Shown here: positions 8,816 through 16,408 of the stretch, piece after piece
Layout of the letters: each line of letters begins with the position of its first letter
Position numbering within the stretch: position 1 is the first letter of the stretch
NCBI RefSeq assembly: GCF_002837275.1
Contig: NZ_NXIF01000016.1
Span: 1-39,044, forward strand
From: Malaciobacter halophilus
GTDB lineage: Bacteria; Campylobacterota; Campylobacteria; Campylobacterales; Arcobacteraceae
Direction of reading: 5' to 3'
Length of the DNA stretch: 39,044 nt
Translations under genes and position numbers: made by a program
Notes under the pieces: generated by a model
The model's database searches: none
What the model saw: only the letters and a program-made list of their open reading frames with translations
What the model was told of the DNA's origin: nothing

Positions 8816-9607
8816 ATGTTAGATATTGAAGATATTAGATATAAAACTATTAAGTTATCTTGTGAATCAAAAGCCGGGCACTTAGCACCGTCTTTATCTT
8901 GTCTTGAAATATTAACAACTCTATTTAATGATTATCTTAATTACAATACAAATAATGCTAAAGATAATTCAAGAGATAGATTAGTTTTTAGCAAAGGACA
9001 TGGTGCATATGCTTACTATGTTATTTTAAATGAATTAGGTTTTCTCCCAAGCCATGAATTAAAAAATTTTTATAATGGTTCTTCAATAAAGGGTTGCCTT
9101 ACTCAAAATTTAGATTATATGATTGAGGCTTCAACTGGTTCTTTAGGTCATGGACTTCCAATAGCAGTTGGTATGGCACAAGCTTTTAAAATGCAAAATA
9201 TGACAAATAAAGTAGTCTGTATTGTAGGTGATGGAGAGATGCAAGAAGGAAGTAACTTTGAGGCTTTAAATATCGCTTCTAAATATAAACTTGATAACTT
9301 ATTAGTAATAATTGATGCAAATACTCTTCAAGCAATGAGTAAGGTTAGTGATGTAGGATTGAGCAATCCTCAACTAAGTAATGTTCTTAAATCATACCCT
9401 TGTTCATTTTCAAAAATCAATGGTCATAGTATAAAAGAGCTAAAAGAGTCTTTTGATAATTTTTTTAATAAATCAAATGATAACTTCTCAGTCCTTTTCT
9501 GTGATACAGTAAAAGGTAAAGGCTTAGATTTCATGGAAAACTCTATAAAGCATCATTTTAGATGCCCAACTGAAGATGGTTATATTCTAAAGGAAAATGA
9601 TGAGTAA
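8816..9607 (+). CDS. Transketolase-like protein, N-terminal (diphosphate-binding) subunit
   Basis: It contains the thiamine diphosphate motif GDGEMQEG at 138-145 ending near Asn170, with His22 (GH), KGHG at 60-63 and GSLGHGL at 108-114, all typical of the N-terminal half of transketolase. At 263 residues it is a single PP domain; the pyrimidine-binding half is encoded by the next gene, which overlaps it by 11 bases. Split transketolases of this kind occur in secondary metabolism and surface-sugar clusters, where they move a two-carbon or acyl unit onto an unusual acceptor. In this operon it may build a longer or branched sugar. The start is 1 base after the epimerase stop, with TAGG upstream. 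Confidence 0.9.
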   Translation: MLDIEDIRYKTIKLSCESKAGHLAPSLSCLEILTTLFNDYLNYNTNNAKDNSRDRLVFSKGHGAYAYYVILNELGFLPSHELKNFYNGSSIKGCLTQNLDYMIEASTGSLGHGLPIAVGMAQAFKMQNMTNKVVCIVGDGEMQEGSNFEALNIASKYKLDNLLVIIDANTLQAMSKVSDVGLSNPQLSNVLKSYPCSFSKINGHSIKELKESFDNFFNKSNDNFSVLFCDTVKGKGLDFMENSIKHHFRCPTEDGYILKENDE

Positions 9608-10088
9608 TCTAGTTTCAAAACAAGAAGTAATGAAAGAGATATATAAATATTTTCAAAAAGATGAAAAGATGACTCTTCTTGCAGGCGATATGGGTTTTGC
9701 TGTTTTAGACGAGTATTTTAATAACCATTCACATCGAGCTTTTAATATAGGTATTTGTGAGCAAGCTACAATAAGTATGAGCGCAGGTATGTTTTTAGCT
9801 GGACTTAAACCAATAGTTTATTCACAAGTTCCTTTTTTAGTTATGAGAGCATATGAGCAAATAAGATATGATTTAAATGAGCATAATATGAATGTAAAAC
9901 TAATAGGAGTAGGAGCAAATAACTACTTTGAGAAATTAGGAAGAAGTCACTGTATGGATGAAGATGATATAAAGATGATGAAAATTTTCAAAAATTTTCT
10001 AATATTATCACCAACACAAAATAGTTTAGTAACAGATATAAAAAAAATGTTTGACTATAAAGGACCTGTTTATGTTAGATGCAAATAA
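9597..10088 (+). CDS. Transketolase-like protein, pyrimidine-binding subunit lacking the C-terminal domain
   Basis: This is the partner of the preceding gene. It carries NIGICEQ at 50-56, where Glu55 is the catalytic glutamate that activates thiamine diphosphate, and the following GMFLAGLKPIVYSQVPFL stretch typical of the Pyr domain. It ends after GPVYVRCK at 163 residues. The usual partner subunit is about 300 residues, so the third (Transketolase_C) domain is absent. No frame carries that domain on downstream, so this is a true short form and not an obvious frameshift. ATG ATG at 9597/9600 both have AAGGA upstream. The last 17 bases overlap the next small gene. Confidence 0.85.
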   Translation: MMSNLVSKQEVMKEIYKYFQKDEKMTLLAGDMGFAVLDEYFNNHSHRAFNIGICEQATISMSAGMFLAGLKPIVYSQVPFLVMRAYEQIRYDLNEHNMNVKLIGVGANNYFEKLGRSHCMDEDDIKMMKIFKNFLILSPTQNSLVTDIKKMFDYKGPVYVRCK

Positions 10089-10365
10089 ATACTCAAGGTA
10101 TGAACCTGAAAGTTTAGTAAAATGGAAAAAATTATCTTCACAAGAACAATTAGAAAAAGTGAAATTTTTAAGTAAAAAATTTAATAAAGAATTAGAAGTA
10201 ATAAAAGTAAATAATCAAGCAATAGAAGTAAATCTAATTATGGCCAAGAATAAAGTTTATGATTATTTAGTATCATATGAGTCATATATAAGAGAAAAAT
10301 TAGGAAATTTTCCAGTAATAGTACTTTTGAAAGATAGAGCAGATGAAAACAAAAAAAGAAAATAA
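10072..10365 (+). CDS. Uncharacterised 97-residue protein in the transketolase/radical SAM operon
   Basis: I do not recognise this family. The frame could begin at TTG 10051, but ATG 10072 has a good AAAGGA seven bases upstream and is preferred. The protein is hydrophilic and Lys-rich, with no signal peptide, membrane span or cysteine. The second half looks like a compact alpha/beta unit: a strand (EVNLIMAKN), a helix (KVYDYLVSYESYIREKL) and a strand (FPVIVLLKDR), ending in a basic tail. The gene overlaps the transketolase Pyr subunit by 17 bases and the third radical SAM gene by 23 bases, so it is translated together with both and is probably a partner or accessory of one of them. Confidence 0.6.
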   Translation: MLDANKYSRYEPESLVKWKKLSSQEQLEKVKFLSKKFNKELEVIKVNNQAIEVNLIMAKNKVYDYLVSYESYIREKLGNFPVIVLLKDRADENKKRK

Positions 10366-11461
10366 ATATATACTAGATGCCACTAAAATATATTGGCATC
10401 AAGAAAGAATTAAAAAATGGGAGAAAGGTGAAAGAATCGCTCCAATTACAATAGATATGGCATTAACTAGAGCATGTAATTATGGTTGCCATTTTTGTTA
10501 TGCTAGACTTCAAGAAAATGATAGATTTGATATAAAAAAAGAACATATTGATAACTTTTTAGAAGACTGCGCTCAAATGGGAGTTAAAGCAATCTCTTTA
10601 GTAAGTGATGGAGAGAGCTCTTTATCTCCTATTTATGAACATACTATAATCAAAGGTTCGCAACTTGGTATATCTATGGCAGCAGCAACTCATGGATATA
10701 ATACAAGATATGAAGCATTACAAAGAATTCTTCCTCACTTAACATATTTAAGAGTTAATATTTCTGCTGGTGAGCCTAAAAGATATGCTGAAATAATGGG
10801 AGTAAAAGAGAGTCATTTTCATCAAGTTATTCAAAACATAAAAGATATGGTTGAAATAAAAAAGAAAAATAATCTTGATGTAACTATTGGTATGCAAATG
10901 GTATTAATGCCAGAAGATGCAGACCAAGTTATTCCTCTAGCAAAGATAGGAAAAGAGATTCGCCCTGATTATTTAGTTGTAAAACATACAAGTGATAGTG
11001 AAGATGGAAAACTAGGAGTTGATTACTCAAAGTACTCACAGCTTACACATATTTTAGAAGAGGCAGAGTCTTATAGTGATGATGAATATCAAGTTAGTGT
11101 AAAATGGTCTAAGATTAATGCTGAAGGAAAAAGAAGCTATCAAAGATGTTATGGACCACCATTTCAAATACAAATCTCAGGTTCAGGTCTAGTTGCTCCT
11201 TGTGGCATGTTATTTAATGAAAGATATAGTAGATTTCATATAGGAAATATAACTCAACAAAGATTTAAAGATATTGTAAATAGTGATAGATACTGGGAGG
11301 TTATGAATCACTTATCTTCTCCAAATTTTGATGCACAAACTATGTGTGGTTCTTTATGTTTACAACATAAAGTAAATGAATTTTTAGATGGTTATAAAAA
11401 AGGTGAGATAAAACTTGAAAAACCAACTGGAACACCACCTAATCACTTAAATTTTATATAG
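10343..11461 (+). CDS. Radical SAM enzyme with SPASM-like C-terminus (third of three)
   Basis: The radical SAM motif is Cys45, Cys49, Cys52 (CNYGCHFC). The usual GGEP element is changed to SDGESS at 88-93. The C-terminal cysteines 269, 287, 335 and 339 repeat the C-x17-C-...-C-x3-C pattern of the other two enzymes, and the protein ends in PPNHLNFI. It is 372 residues. The ATG lies inside the end of the preceding small gene, so translation is likely coupled. As with its relatives, a radical step on a sugar or polyol precursor is inferred; the reaction is not known. Confidence 0.87.
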   Translation: MKTKKENKYILDATKIYWHQERIKKWEKGERIAPITIDMALTRACNYGCHFCYARLQENDRFDIKKEHIDNFLEDCAQMGVKAISLVSDGESSLSPIYEHTIIKGSQLGISMAAATHGYNTRYEALQRILPHLTYLRVNISAGEPKRYAEIMGVKESHFHQVIQNIKDMVEIKKKNNLDVTIGMQMVLMPEDADQVIPLAKIGKEIRPDYLVVKHTSDSEDGKLGVDYSKYSQLTHILEEAESYSDDEYQVSVKWSKINAEGKRSYQRCYGPPFQIQISGSGLVAPCGMLFNERYSRFHIGNITQQRFKDIVNSDRYWEVMNHLSSPNFDAQTMCGSLCLQHKVNEFLDGYKKGEIKLEKPTGTPPNHLNFI

Positions 11462-11469
11462 AGAATAAA

Positions 11470-12897
11470 ATGAAAAAAAGAAAAGCTTTTGTTTATGGAA
11501 ATTTTAATATTTTACATCCTGGACATCTAAGACTATTAAAGTTTGCAAAAGAGAGTTGTGAATATTTAATTGTTGGAGTAAATAGTGATAGCATTAATAA
11601 AGACTCTAACCTATTAGATGAAAATATAAGACTAGAGTCTATAAATGCTACAAGTTATGTAGATGAAGCTTTTTTACTAAAAGAGGATGTATTAGAATAT
11701 ATCAAAAGAGAAAAGCCAGATATTATAGTAAAAGGTAAAGAGCATGAGAAATTATCAAATCCTGAAGAAGAAGTTTTAAAATCTTACGGAGGTGAACTTC
11801 TTTTTACATCAGGAGAGATTGGTTTTTCTTCTTTAGATTTACTTCAAAAAGATTTTGAAGTAAATCCCTCATTTATAACACATGCCACTAGATATATTAA
11901 TAGGCATCAAATAGACTCTGAAAAATTAAAAGAGTATGTAAATAGTTTTTCTAATTTAAATGTATTAGTTATTGGAGATACAATCATAGATGAATATATT
12001 ACTTGTGATCCAATTGGCATGAGTCAAGAAGACCCGACAATTGTTATAACACCTATTTCAAATAAAAAATTTATAGGTGGTGCTGCAATTGTTGCAAGTC
12101 ACGCTAAAACATTAGGAGCAAAGGTATCATATATTTCAATCTTAGGTGATGATGAAAATTTTGAATTTACAAAAAATTATTTAAATGAGTTAGAAATTGA
12201 TACTTATATCTACAAAGATAGCACTAGACCTACAACTTTAAAACAAAGATTTAGAGCTCAAAATAAAACTTTATTAAGAGTTAATCATTTAAAGCAACAC
12301 AATATCTCAAAAGATTTAGAAGCAAAAATCATGGAAAAAATAAAGAATAATGGTAAAAATTATGATTTAATTATTTTTTCTGACTTCTCATATGGAGTTT
12401 TAACTAAATATTTAATAGAAAAAATATCCCAATTTGCCCATAATCATTCTATTTCAACAGTTGCAGATTCTCAAAGCTCTTCTCAAGTAGGAGATATTTC
12501 AAAATTTAAAAATATGGATATTGTTACGCCAACAGAAAGAGAAATAAGATTATCTTTAAATGATTTTGAGTCAGGTTTAGTAGTATTATCAAAAGAGTTA
12601 CATGAAAAATCAAAACCTAAATATGTATTTACTACTTTAGGAAGTGAAGGAATTATGATTTATAACTCAATAAAAGATGAGTTATTAACAGATAATATCC
12701 CTGCTTTAAACCAAAATGCAAAAGATGTAAGTGGAGCAGGAGATTCTTTAATTACGTGCTCTTCCATGGCAAAAACAGTTGGTGCTTCTGTTTGGGAAAG
12801 TGCATATCTTGGTTCTTTAGCTGCAGCTATTCAAGTAAGTCGAGTAGGAAATATTCCTATTAAAAAACAAGAAATCATTAAGGAGTTAAATTTTTAA
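11470..12897 (+). CDS. HldE-like bifunctional protein with reversed domains: nucleotidyltransferase then PfkB kinase
   Basis: Residues 1 to about 135 are a cytidylyltransferase-like domain (FVYGNFNILHPGHLRLL, with the HxGH nucleotide site at 16-19, and IIVKGKEHE). Residues about 160-475 are a PfkB/ribokinase-type sugar kinase (VLVIGDTIIDEY, GGAAIVASHAKTLGA, and GAGDS at 422-426, where Asp425 is the expected base). Both halves resemble the heptose enzyme HldE/RfaE, which phosphorylates heptose-7-phosphate at C1 and then makes ADP-heptose. In HldE the kinase comes first; here the order is opposite. No gmhA or gmhB is in the window, so the sugar may be heptose or another ketose-derived sugar, perhaps from the transketolase. 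It ends directly before the next gene. Confidence 0.85.
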   Translation: MKKRKAFVYGNFNILHPGHLRLLKFAKESCEYLIVGVNSDSINKDSNLLDENIRLESINATSYVDEAFLLKEDVLEYIKREKPDIIVKGKEHEKLSNPEEEVLKSYGGELLFTSGEIGFSSLDLLQKDFEVNPSFITHATRYINRHQIDSEKLKEYVNSFSNLNVLVIGDTIIDEYITCDPIGMSQEDPTIVITPISNKKFIGGAAIVASHAKTLGAKVSYISILGDDENFEFTKNYLNELEIDTYIYKDSTRPTTLKQRFRAQNKTLLRVNHLKQHNISKDLEAKIMEKIKNNGKNYDLIIFSDFSYGVLTKYLIEKISQFAHNHSISTVADSQSSSQVGDISKFKNMDIVTPTEREIRLSLNDFESGLVVLSKELHEKSKPKYVFTTLGSEGIMIYNSIKDELLTDNIPALNQNAKDVSGAGDSLITCSSMAKTVGASVWESAYLGSLAAAIQVSRVGNIPIKKQEIIKELNF

Positions 12898-13626
12898 ATG
12901 AAAAAAGCTTTACTTTTAGCAGCAGGTCTTGGAACAAGACTAAGACCTATTACAAATAAAATTCCAAAATGTCTAGTACCTTTAAATAATAAACCCTTAC
13001 TTCAATATTGGCTTGAGAATCTAACAAAAGCAGGAGTTGAAGAGTTTATAATAAATACTCACTACTTTAATAATAAAGTTGAAGAATTTATAGAAAATTC
13101 TGAATTTAAAAATAAAGTTACATTAGTTTATGAAAAAGAACTTTTAAATACAGCAGGAACAATTTTAGAAAATAAAATTTTTTTTGATAAAGATGAACCT
13201 TTTTTAGTTATACACGCAGATAACCTATCATTTTGCAACTTTAATGCATTTTTTGATACCCATGAAGAAAAAAAAACAAAATGTGATATAACAATGATGT
13301 TATTTGAAACTGATACACCACAATCTTGTGGAATTGTTGAACTTGATAAAAACGGCATTGTTCAAAAATTTTATGAAAAAGTCAAAAATCCTCCTTCAAA
13401 TTTAGCAAATGCAGCTGTATATATCTGTAACTATTCTATATTTAAATTTTTAGAAATTAATAAAAAAGACAACTTTGATTTCTCACTTGATGTCATTCCT
13501 TATTTTACAGGAAAAATTAATACTTTTTTAAACTCTACTTATCATAGAGATATTGGAACATTACAAAGCTATGAAATAGCACAAAAAGATATAAAAAATC
13601 TTACAAAATGCAATAAAAATATGTAA
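12898..13626 (+). CDS. Sugar-1-phosphate nucleotidyltransferase (HddC/mannose-1-P guanylyltransferase-like)
   Basis: The signature for NTP binding, AGLGTRLRPITNKIPK, is at residues 9-24, followed by a Pro-Leu-x-Asn-Lys-Pro-Leu segment typical of NTP-transferase family members. IHADNL carries the metal-binding Asp. The 242-residue length fits D-glycero-D-manno-heptose 1-phosphate guanylyltransferase (HddC) and related short enzymes. It would activate a sugar-1-phosphate, probably one made by the kinase half of the preceding gene. The start directly follows that gene's stop, with AAGGAG inside its 3' end. This is the last gene of the cluster. The nucleotide used (GTP, CTP or other) is not settled. 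Confidence 0.85.
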   Translation: MKKALLLAAGLGTRLRPITNKIPKCLVPLNNKPLLQYWLENLTKAGVEEFIINTHYFNNKVEEFIENSEFKNKVTLVYEKELLNTAGTILENKIFFDKDEPFLVIHADNLSFCNFNAFFDTHEEKKTKCDITMMLFETDTPQSCGIVELDKNGIVQKFYEKVKNPPSNLANAAVYICNYSIFKFLEINKKDNFDFSLDVIPYFTGKINTFLNSTYHRDIGTLQSYEIAQKDIKNLTKCNKNM

Positions 13627-13642
13627 TTTATTTTTTTTTCGC

Positions 13643-13648
13643 TAAAAT
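13643..13648 (+). promoter_or_regulatory. Candidate sigma-70 -10 box of recA
   Basis: TAAAAT preceded by GC and by a long T-rich run. Campylobacterota housekeeping promoters usually show a good -10 element and T-rich periodic DNA in place of a -35 box. It lies 41 bases before the recA ATG, in the 62-base gap after the glycan cluster, so recA can be transcribed independently of that cluster. Confidence 0.5.
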
Positions 13649-13688
13649 TCCCAAATAAATAAAAGAAACTCTAAAATTAGGATAGATA

Positions 13689-14720
13689 ATGGATGATAAT
13701 CAAAAAAAGTCACTTGATTTAGCAATCAAGCAAATTGATAAAGCTTTTGGAAAAGGTACATTAATTAGACTTGGAGATAAAGAGGTTGTTCCAACAGAAG
13801 CAATTTCTACTGGTTCACTAGGACTTGATTTAGCTTTAGGTGTAGGTGGACTTCCAAAAGGTAGAGTAATTGAGATTTATGGGCCTGAATCATCTGGTAA
13901 AACAACTCTTACTTTACATGCAATTGCAGAGTGCCAAAAAGCTGGTGGTGTTTGTGCATTTATTGATGCAGAGCATGCTTTAGATACAGTTTATGCAAGA
14001 AATTTAGGAGTTGATATTGATAATTTACTTGTTTCTCAACCTGATTATGGAGAACAAGCATTAGAGATTTTAGAAACTGTTGTAAGAAGTGGAGCAGTAG
14101 ATTTAGTTGTAGTTGACTCAGTTGCTGCACTTACTCCAAAAGTAGAAATTGACGGAGATATGGATGACCAACAAGTAGGTGTTCAAGCAAGACTTATGAG
14201 TAAAGCACTTAGAAAAATCACAAGTATTATGAACAAAATGGGTACAACTGTTATCTTTATTAACCAAATTAGAATGAAGATTGGAATGACTGGTTATGGA
14301 AGCCCTGAAACTACAACTGGTGGTAATGCACTTAAATTCTACTCATCAGTTAGACTTGATATTAGAAGAATTGCTACGTTAAAGCAAGCAGAAGAGAGTA
14401 TTGGAAATAGAGCAAAAGTAAAAGTTGTAAAAAATAAAGTTGCGCCTCCATTTAAACAAGCAGAGTTTGATATTATGTTTGGAGAAGGTATTTCAAAAAT
14501 GGGTGAGCTTATTGACTATGGAGTTAAACTTGACATTGTAGATAAAGCTGGTGCTTGGTTTAGTTATGGTGATGCTAAAATAGGTCAAGGAAAAGAGAAC
14601 TCTAAACAATTCTTAAAAGATAACCCTGAAATTGCTAAAGAGATAGAATCTAAAATATTAGTTGCAATGGGAATAAAAGATGATATTATTCAAGGTGAAC
14701 CTGAAGAGCAAGAGAAATAA
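13689..14720 (+). CDS. recA: Recombinase RecA
   Basis: RecA binds single-stranded DNA with ATP, drives strand exchange and triggers the SOS-type response where one exists. The Walker A loop GPESSGKTT is at 65-73, with the expected [12 protein letters not shown] Walker B strand, the L1/L2 DNA-binding loops and the QIRMKIG and [10 protein letters not shown] stretches. Length (343 residues) is normal and the C-terminus is acidic, as usual. The ATG is preceded by TTAGGATAG. In this lineage recA is followed by eno, as here. The gene begins a block of conserved core genes that flanks the accessory cluster. Confidence 0.99.
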   Translation: MDDNQKKSLDLAIKQIDKAFGKGTLIRLGDKEVVPTEAISTGSLGLDLALGVGGLPKGRVIEIYGPESSGKTTLTLHAIAECQKAGGVCAFIDAEHALDTVYARNLGVDIDNLLVSQPDYGEQALEILETVVRSGAVDLVVVDSVAALTPKVEIDGDMDDQQVGVQARLMSKALRKITSIMNKMGTTVIFINQIRMKIGMTGYGSPETTTGGNALKFYSSVRLDIRRIATLKQAEESIGNRAKVKVVKNKVAPPFKQAEFDIMFGEGISKMGELIDYGVKLDIVDKAGAWFSYGDAKIGQGKENSKQFLKDNPEIAKEIESKILVAMGIKDDIIQGEPEEQEK

Positions 14721-14743
14721 AACTACTTCAATTTTAAATATAC

Positions 14744-14776
14744 AATATCAAAAAAGAGTTACTCTTTTTTGATATT
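14744..14776 (+). terminator. recA terminator hairpin
   Basis: A perfect inverted repeat: left arm AATATCAAAAAAGAG at 14744-14758 and its exact complement at 14762-14776, with a three-base loop. The right arm contains a run of six T, and TTCC follows. It lies 23 bases after the recA stop, before the separate eno promoter. It is nearly symmetrical, so it could also stop antisense transcription. Confidence 0.8.
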
Positions 14777-14846
14777 TTCCTACACAAAACTTTTTTAAAT
14801 CTTTTTACATACTAATCATAAAAGCAATTACCAAATAAGTTTTTTG

Positions 14847-14852
14847 TATAAT
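14847..14852 (+). promoter_or_regulatory. eno promoter, -10 box TATAAT
   Basis: A perfect TATAAT preceded by TTTTTTG, with T-rich DNA further upstream, matching the usual Campylobacterota sigma-70 promoter. It is 35 bases before the eno GTG, and AGGAG at 14877-14881 is the ribosome site. Its position after the recA terminator means eno has its own transcription start. Confidence 0.7.
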
Positions 14853-14886
14853 ATCTAAAAAATTTGTAACTTAGATAGGAGAAACA

Positions 14887-16161
14887 GTGGTATATATTGA
14901 TAACGTTTATGCTGATGAAGTTTTAGACTCAAGAGGTAATCCAACTGTAAGAGCAACAGTTATTTTAAGTGATGGAACAAAAGAGAGTGCAATTGTTCCA
15001 AGTGGTGCTAGTACAGGGAAAAGAGAAGCTTTAGAGTTAAGAGATGGTGATGAAAGATTCTTAGGTAAAGGTGTATTAAAAGCTGTAGAAAATGTAAATA
15101 GTCAAATTGCAGATGAATTAATTGGATTAAGCCCTTATAACCAAGCAGAAGTTGATGCAACAATGAAAGATATTGATGGGACGAATAACTATTCTAAATT
15201 AGGTGCAAATGCAGTTCTTGGTGTTTCTATGGCAACTGCTAGAGCAGCTGCAACTTCATTAAATATGCCACTATATAGATACTTAGGCGGTGCAAATGCT
15301 ATGACTATGCCTGTACCAATGTTTAACATTATTAATGGTGGAGAACATGCTAATAACTCTGTTGACTTTCAAGAATATATGATTATGCCAGTTGGATTTG
15401 AAAACTTCAATGATGGATTAAGAGCTGCATCAGAAGTTTATCATAATTTAAAAAAGATTATTGATGAGATGAATGAGAGCACTGCAGTTGGTGATGAAGG
15501 TGGTTTTGCTCCAAACTTAAAATCAAACGAAGAACCTATACAAGTTATTATTAAAGCAGTTGAAAAAGCTGGATATAAGATTGGTGAACAAATCGCAATT
15601 GCACTAGATGTAGCTGCTTCAGAACTTGTTAATGAGTCTGGAAAATATGTATTAAAATCTGAAAATAGAGAATTAAGTTCAAAAGAGTTAGTTGAGTATT
15701 ATGCAGATTTATGTTCAAAATATCCTATTATTTCTATTGAAGATGGTTTATCAGAAGATGACTGGGATGGTTGGAAAATATTAACTGAAAAACTAGGAAA
15801 TAAAATTCAATTAGTAGGTGATGATTTATTTGTTACAAATGCTTCAATTGTTGCTGAAGGAATCTCAAAAAAGATTGCAAACTCTGTATTAATTAAACCA
15901 AATCAAATTGGAAGTGTAAGTGAAACAATGCTTACTATTAGATTAGCACAAAGAAATAATTATAACTGCGTTATGTCACATAGGTCTGGTGAATCAGAAG
16001 ATTCATTTATTGCTGATTTTGCTGTTGCATTAAATTGTGGTCAAATTAAAACAGGTGCAACTTCAAGAGGTGAAAGAAACGCAAAATATAATAGATTATT
16101 AGAAATTGGTGCAGAGATTGCATACGCGGAATATTTAGGGAAAGCTCCTTTTTCTAAATAA
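14887..16161 (+). CDS. eno: Enolase
   Basis: It interconverts 2-phosphoglycerate and phosphoenolpyruvate. The family landmarks are all present: [16 protein letters not shown] near the N-terminus, the metal-binding Asp and Glu in ALDVAASE and [14 protein letters not shown], the catalytic lysine in LIKPNQIGS, and SHRSGESED. Length is 424 residues, as expected. The start is GTG, preceded by AGGAG with a five-base spacer. Its PEP product is also the natural ligand of the pyruvate-kinase-like protein in the upstream cluster, though that is only a metabolic link. The downstream divIC-like gene begins 4 bases after the stop and contains a terminator-like hairpin. Confidence 0.99.
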   Translation: MVYIDNVYADEVLDSRGNPTVRATVILSDGTKESAIVPSGASTGKREALELRDGDERFLGKGVLKAVENVNSQIADELIGLSPYNQAEVDATMKDIDGTNNYSKLGANAVLGVSMATARAAATSLNMPLYRYLGGANAMTMPVPMFNIINGGEHANNSVDFQEYMIMPVGFENFNDGLRAASEVYHNLKKIIDEMNESTAVGDEGGFAPNLKSNEEPIQVIIKAVEKAGYKIGEQIAIALDVAASELVNESGKYVLKSENRELSSKELVEYYADLCSKYPIISIEDGLSEDDWDGWKILTEKLGNKIQLVGDDLFVTNASIVAEGISKKIANSVLIKPNQIGSVSETMLTIRLAQRNNYNCVMSHRSGESEDSFIADFAVALNCGQIKTGATSRGERNAKYNRLLEIGAEIAYAEYLGKAPFSK

Positions 16162-16165
16162 TTAA

Positions 16166-16408
16166 ATGAAACGTAAAATTCATGAGATAAAGAAGTTTAG
16201 TGTAATAGCAATTGTATCAATTGCTATTACACTTTTTCTTAGTTATCATGTTGCAATAATTTTGTTTGGAAGTAATTCATTAGAAGTTTATAACTCTTTA
16301 AAAGATAAAAGGGTATATTTAGTTAATGAAATTAAAAGATTACAAGAAGAGAATGCCCATTTACAAAAAGAGTATTTCGAATTAAAAAACTTGGAGCCAG
16401 AACAATGA
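16166..16408 (+). CDS. FtsB/DivIC-like septum formation initiator protein
   Basis: A small bitopic protein of 80 residues: a short basic cytoplasmic N-terminus, one membrane span at about 11-33, then a coiled coil at about 38-72 (LKDKRVYLVNEIKRLQEENA and on). This is the FtsB/DivIC pattern; such proteins join FtsL and FtsQ in the division complex at the inner membrane. It keeps the position seen after eno in other Campylobacterota. There is no clear ribosome site, so translation probably depends on ribosomes leaving eno 4 bases upstream. The codons of the membrane span contain a 16-bp perfect inverted repeat followed by T residues (see terminator entry). The stop overlaps the next start (ATGA). 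Confidence 0.75.
   Translation: MKRKIHEIKKFSVIAIVSIAITLFLSYHVAIILFGSNSLEVYNSLKDKRVYLVNEIKRLQEENAHLQKEYFELKNLEPEQ
16199..16237 (+). terminator. Terminator-like hairpin inside the divIC-like coding sequence
   Basis: Left arm AGTGTAATAGCAATTG at 16199-16214, loop TAT, and the exact complement at 16218-16233, followed by TTTT and then C. A 16-bp stem with a three-base loop and a T run has the form of an intrinsic terminator, starting 38 bases after the eno stop. It could end most eno transcripts and so lower expression of the division gene and the AMIN gene. It is inside a coding sequence, so translating ribosomes could prevent it forming. Confidence 0.55.

Noticed and set aside
9597-10365. Frameshift splitting one full-length transketolase C subunit into two genes
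   Set aside because: The frame after the Pyr-domain stop does not encode Transketolase_C-like sequence in any reading, and the following gene has its own ribosome site and ATG.
13627-13642. Intrinsic terminator for the glycan cluster at the T run before recA
   Set aside because: The T run is not preceded by a stable stem; it is better explained as the T-rich part of the recA promoter.
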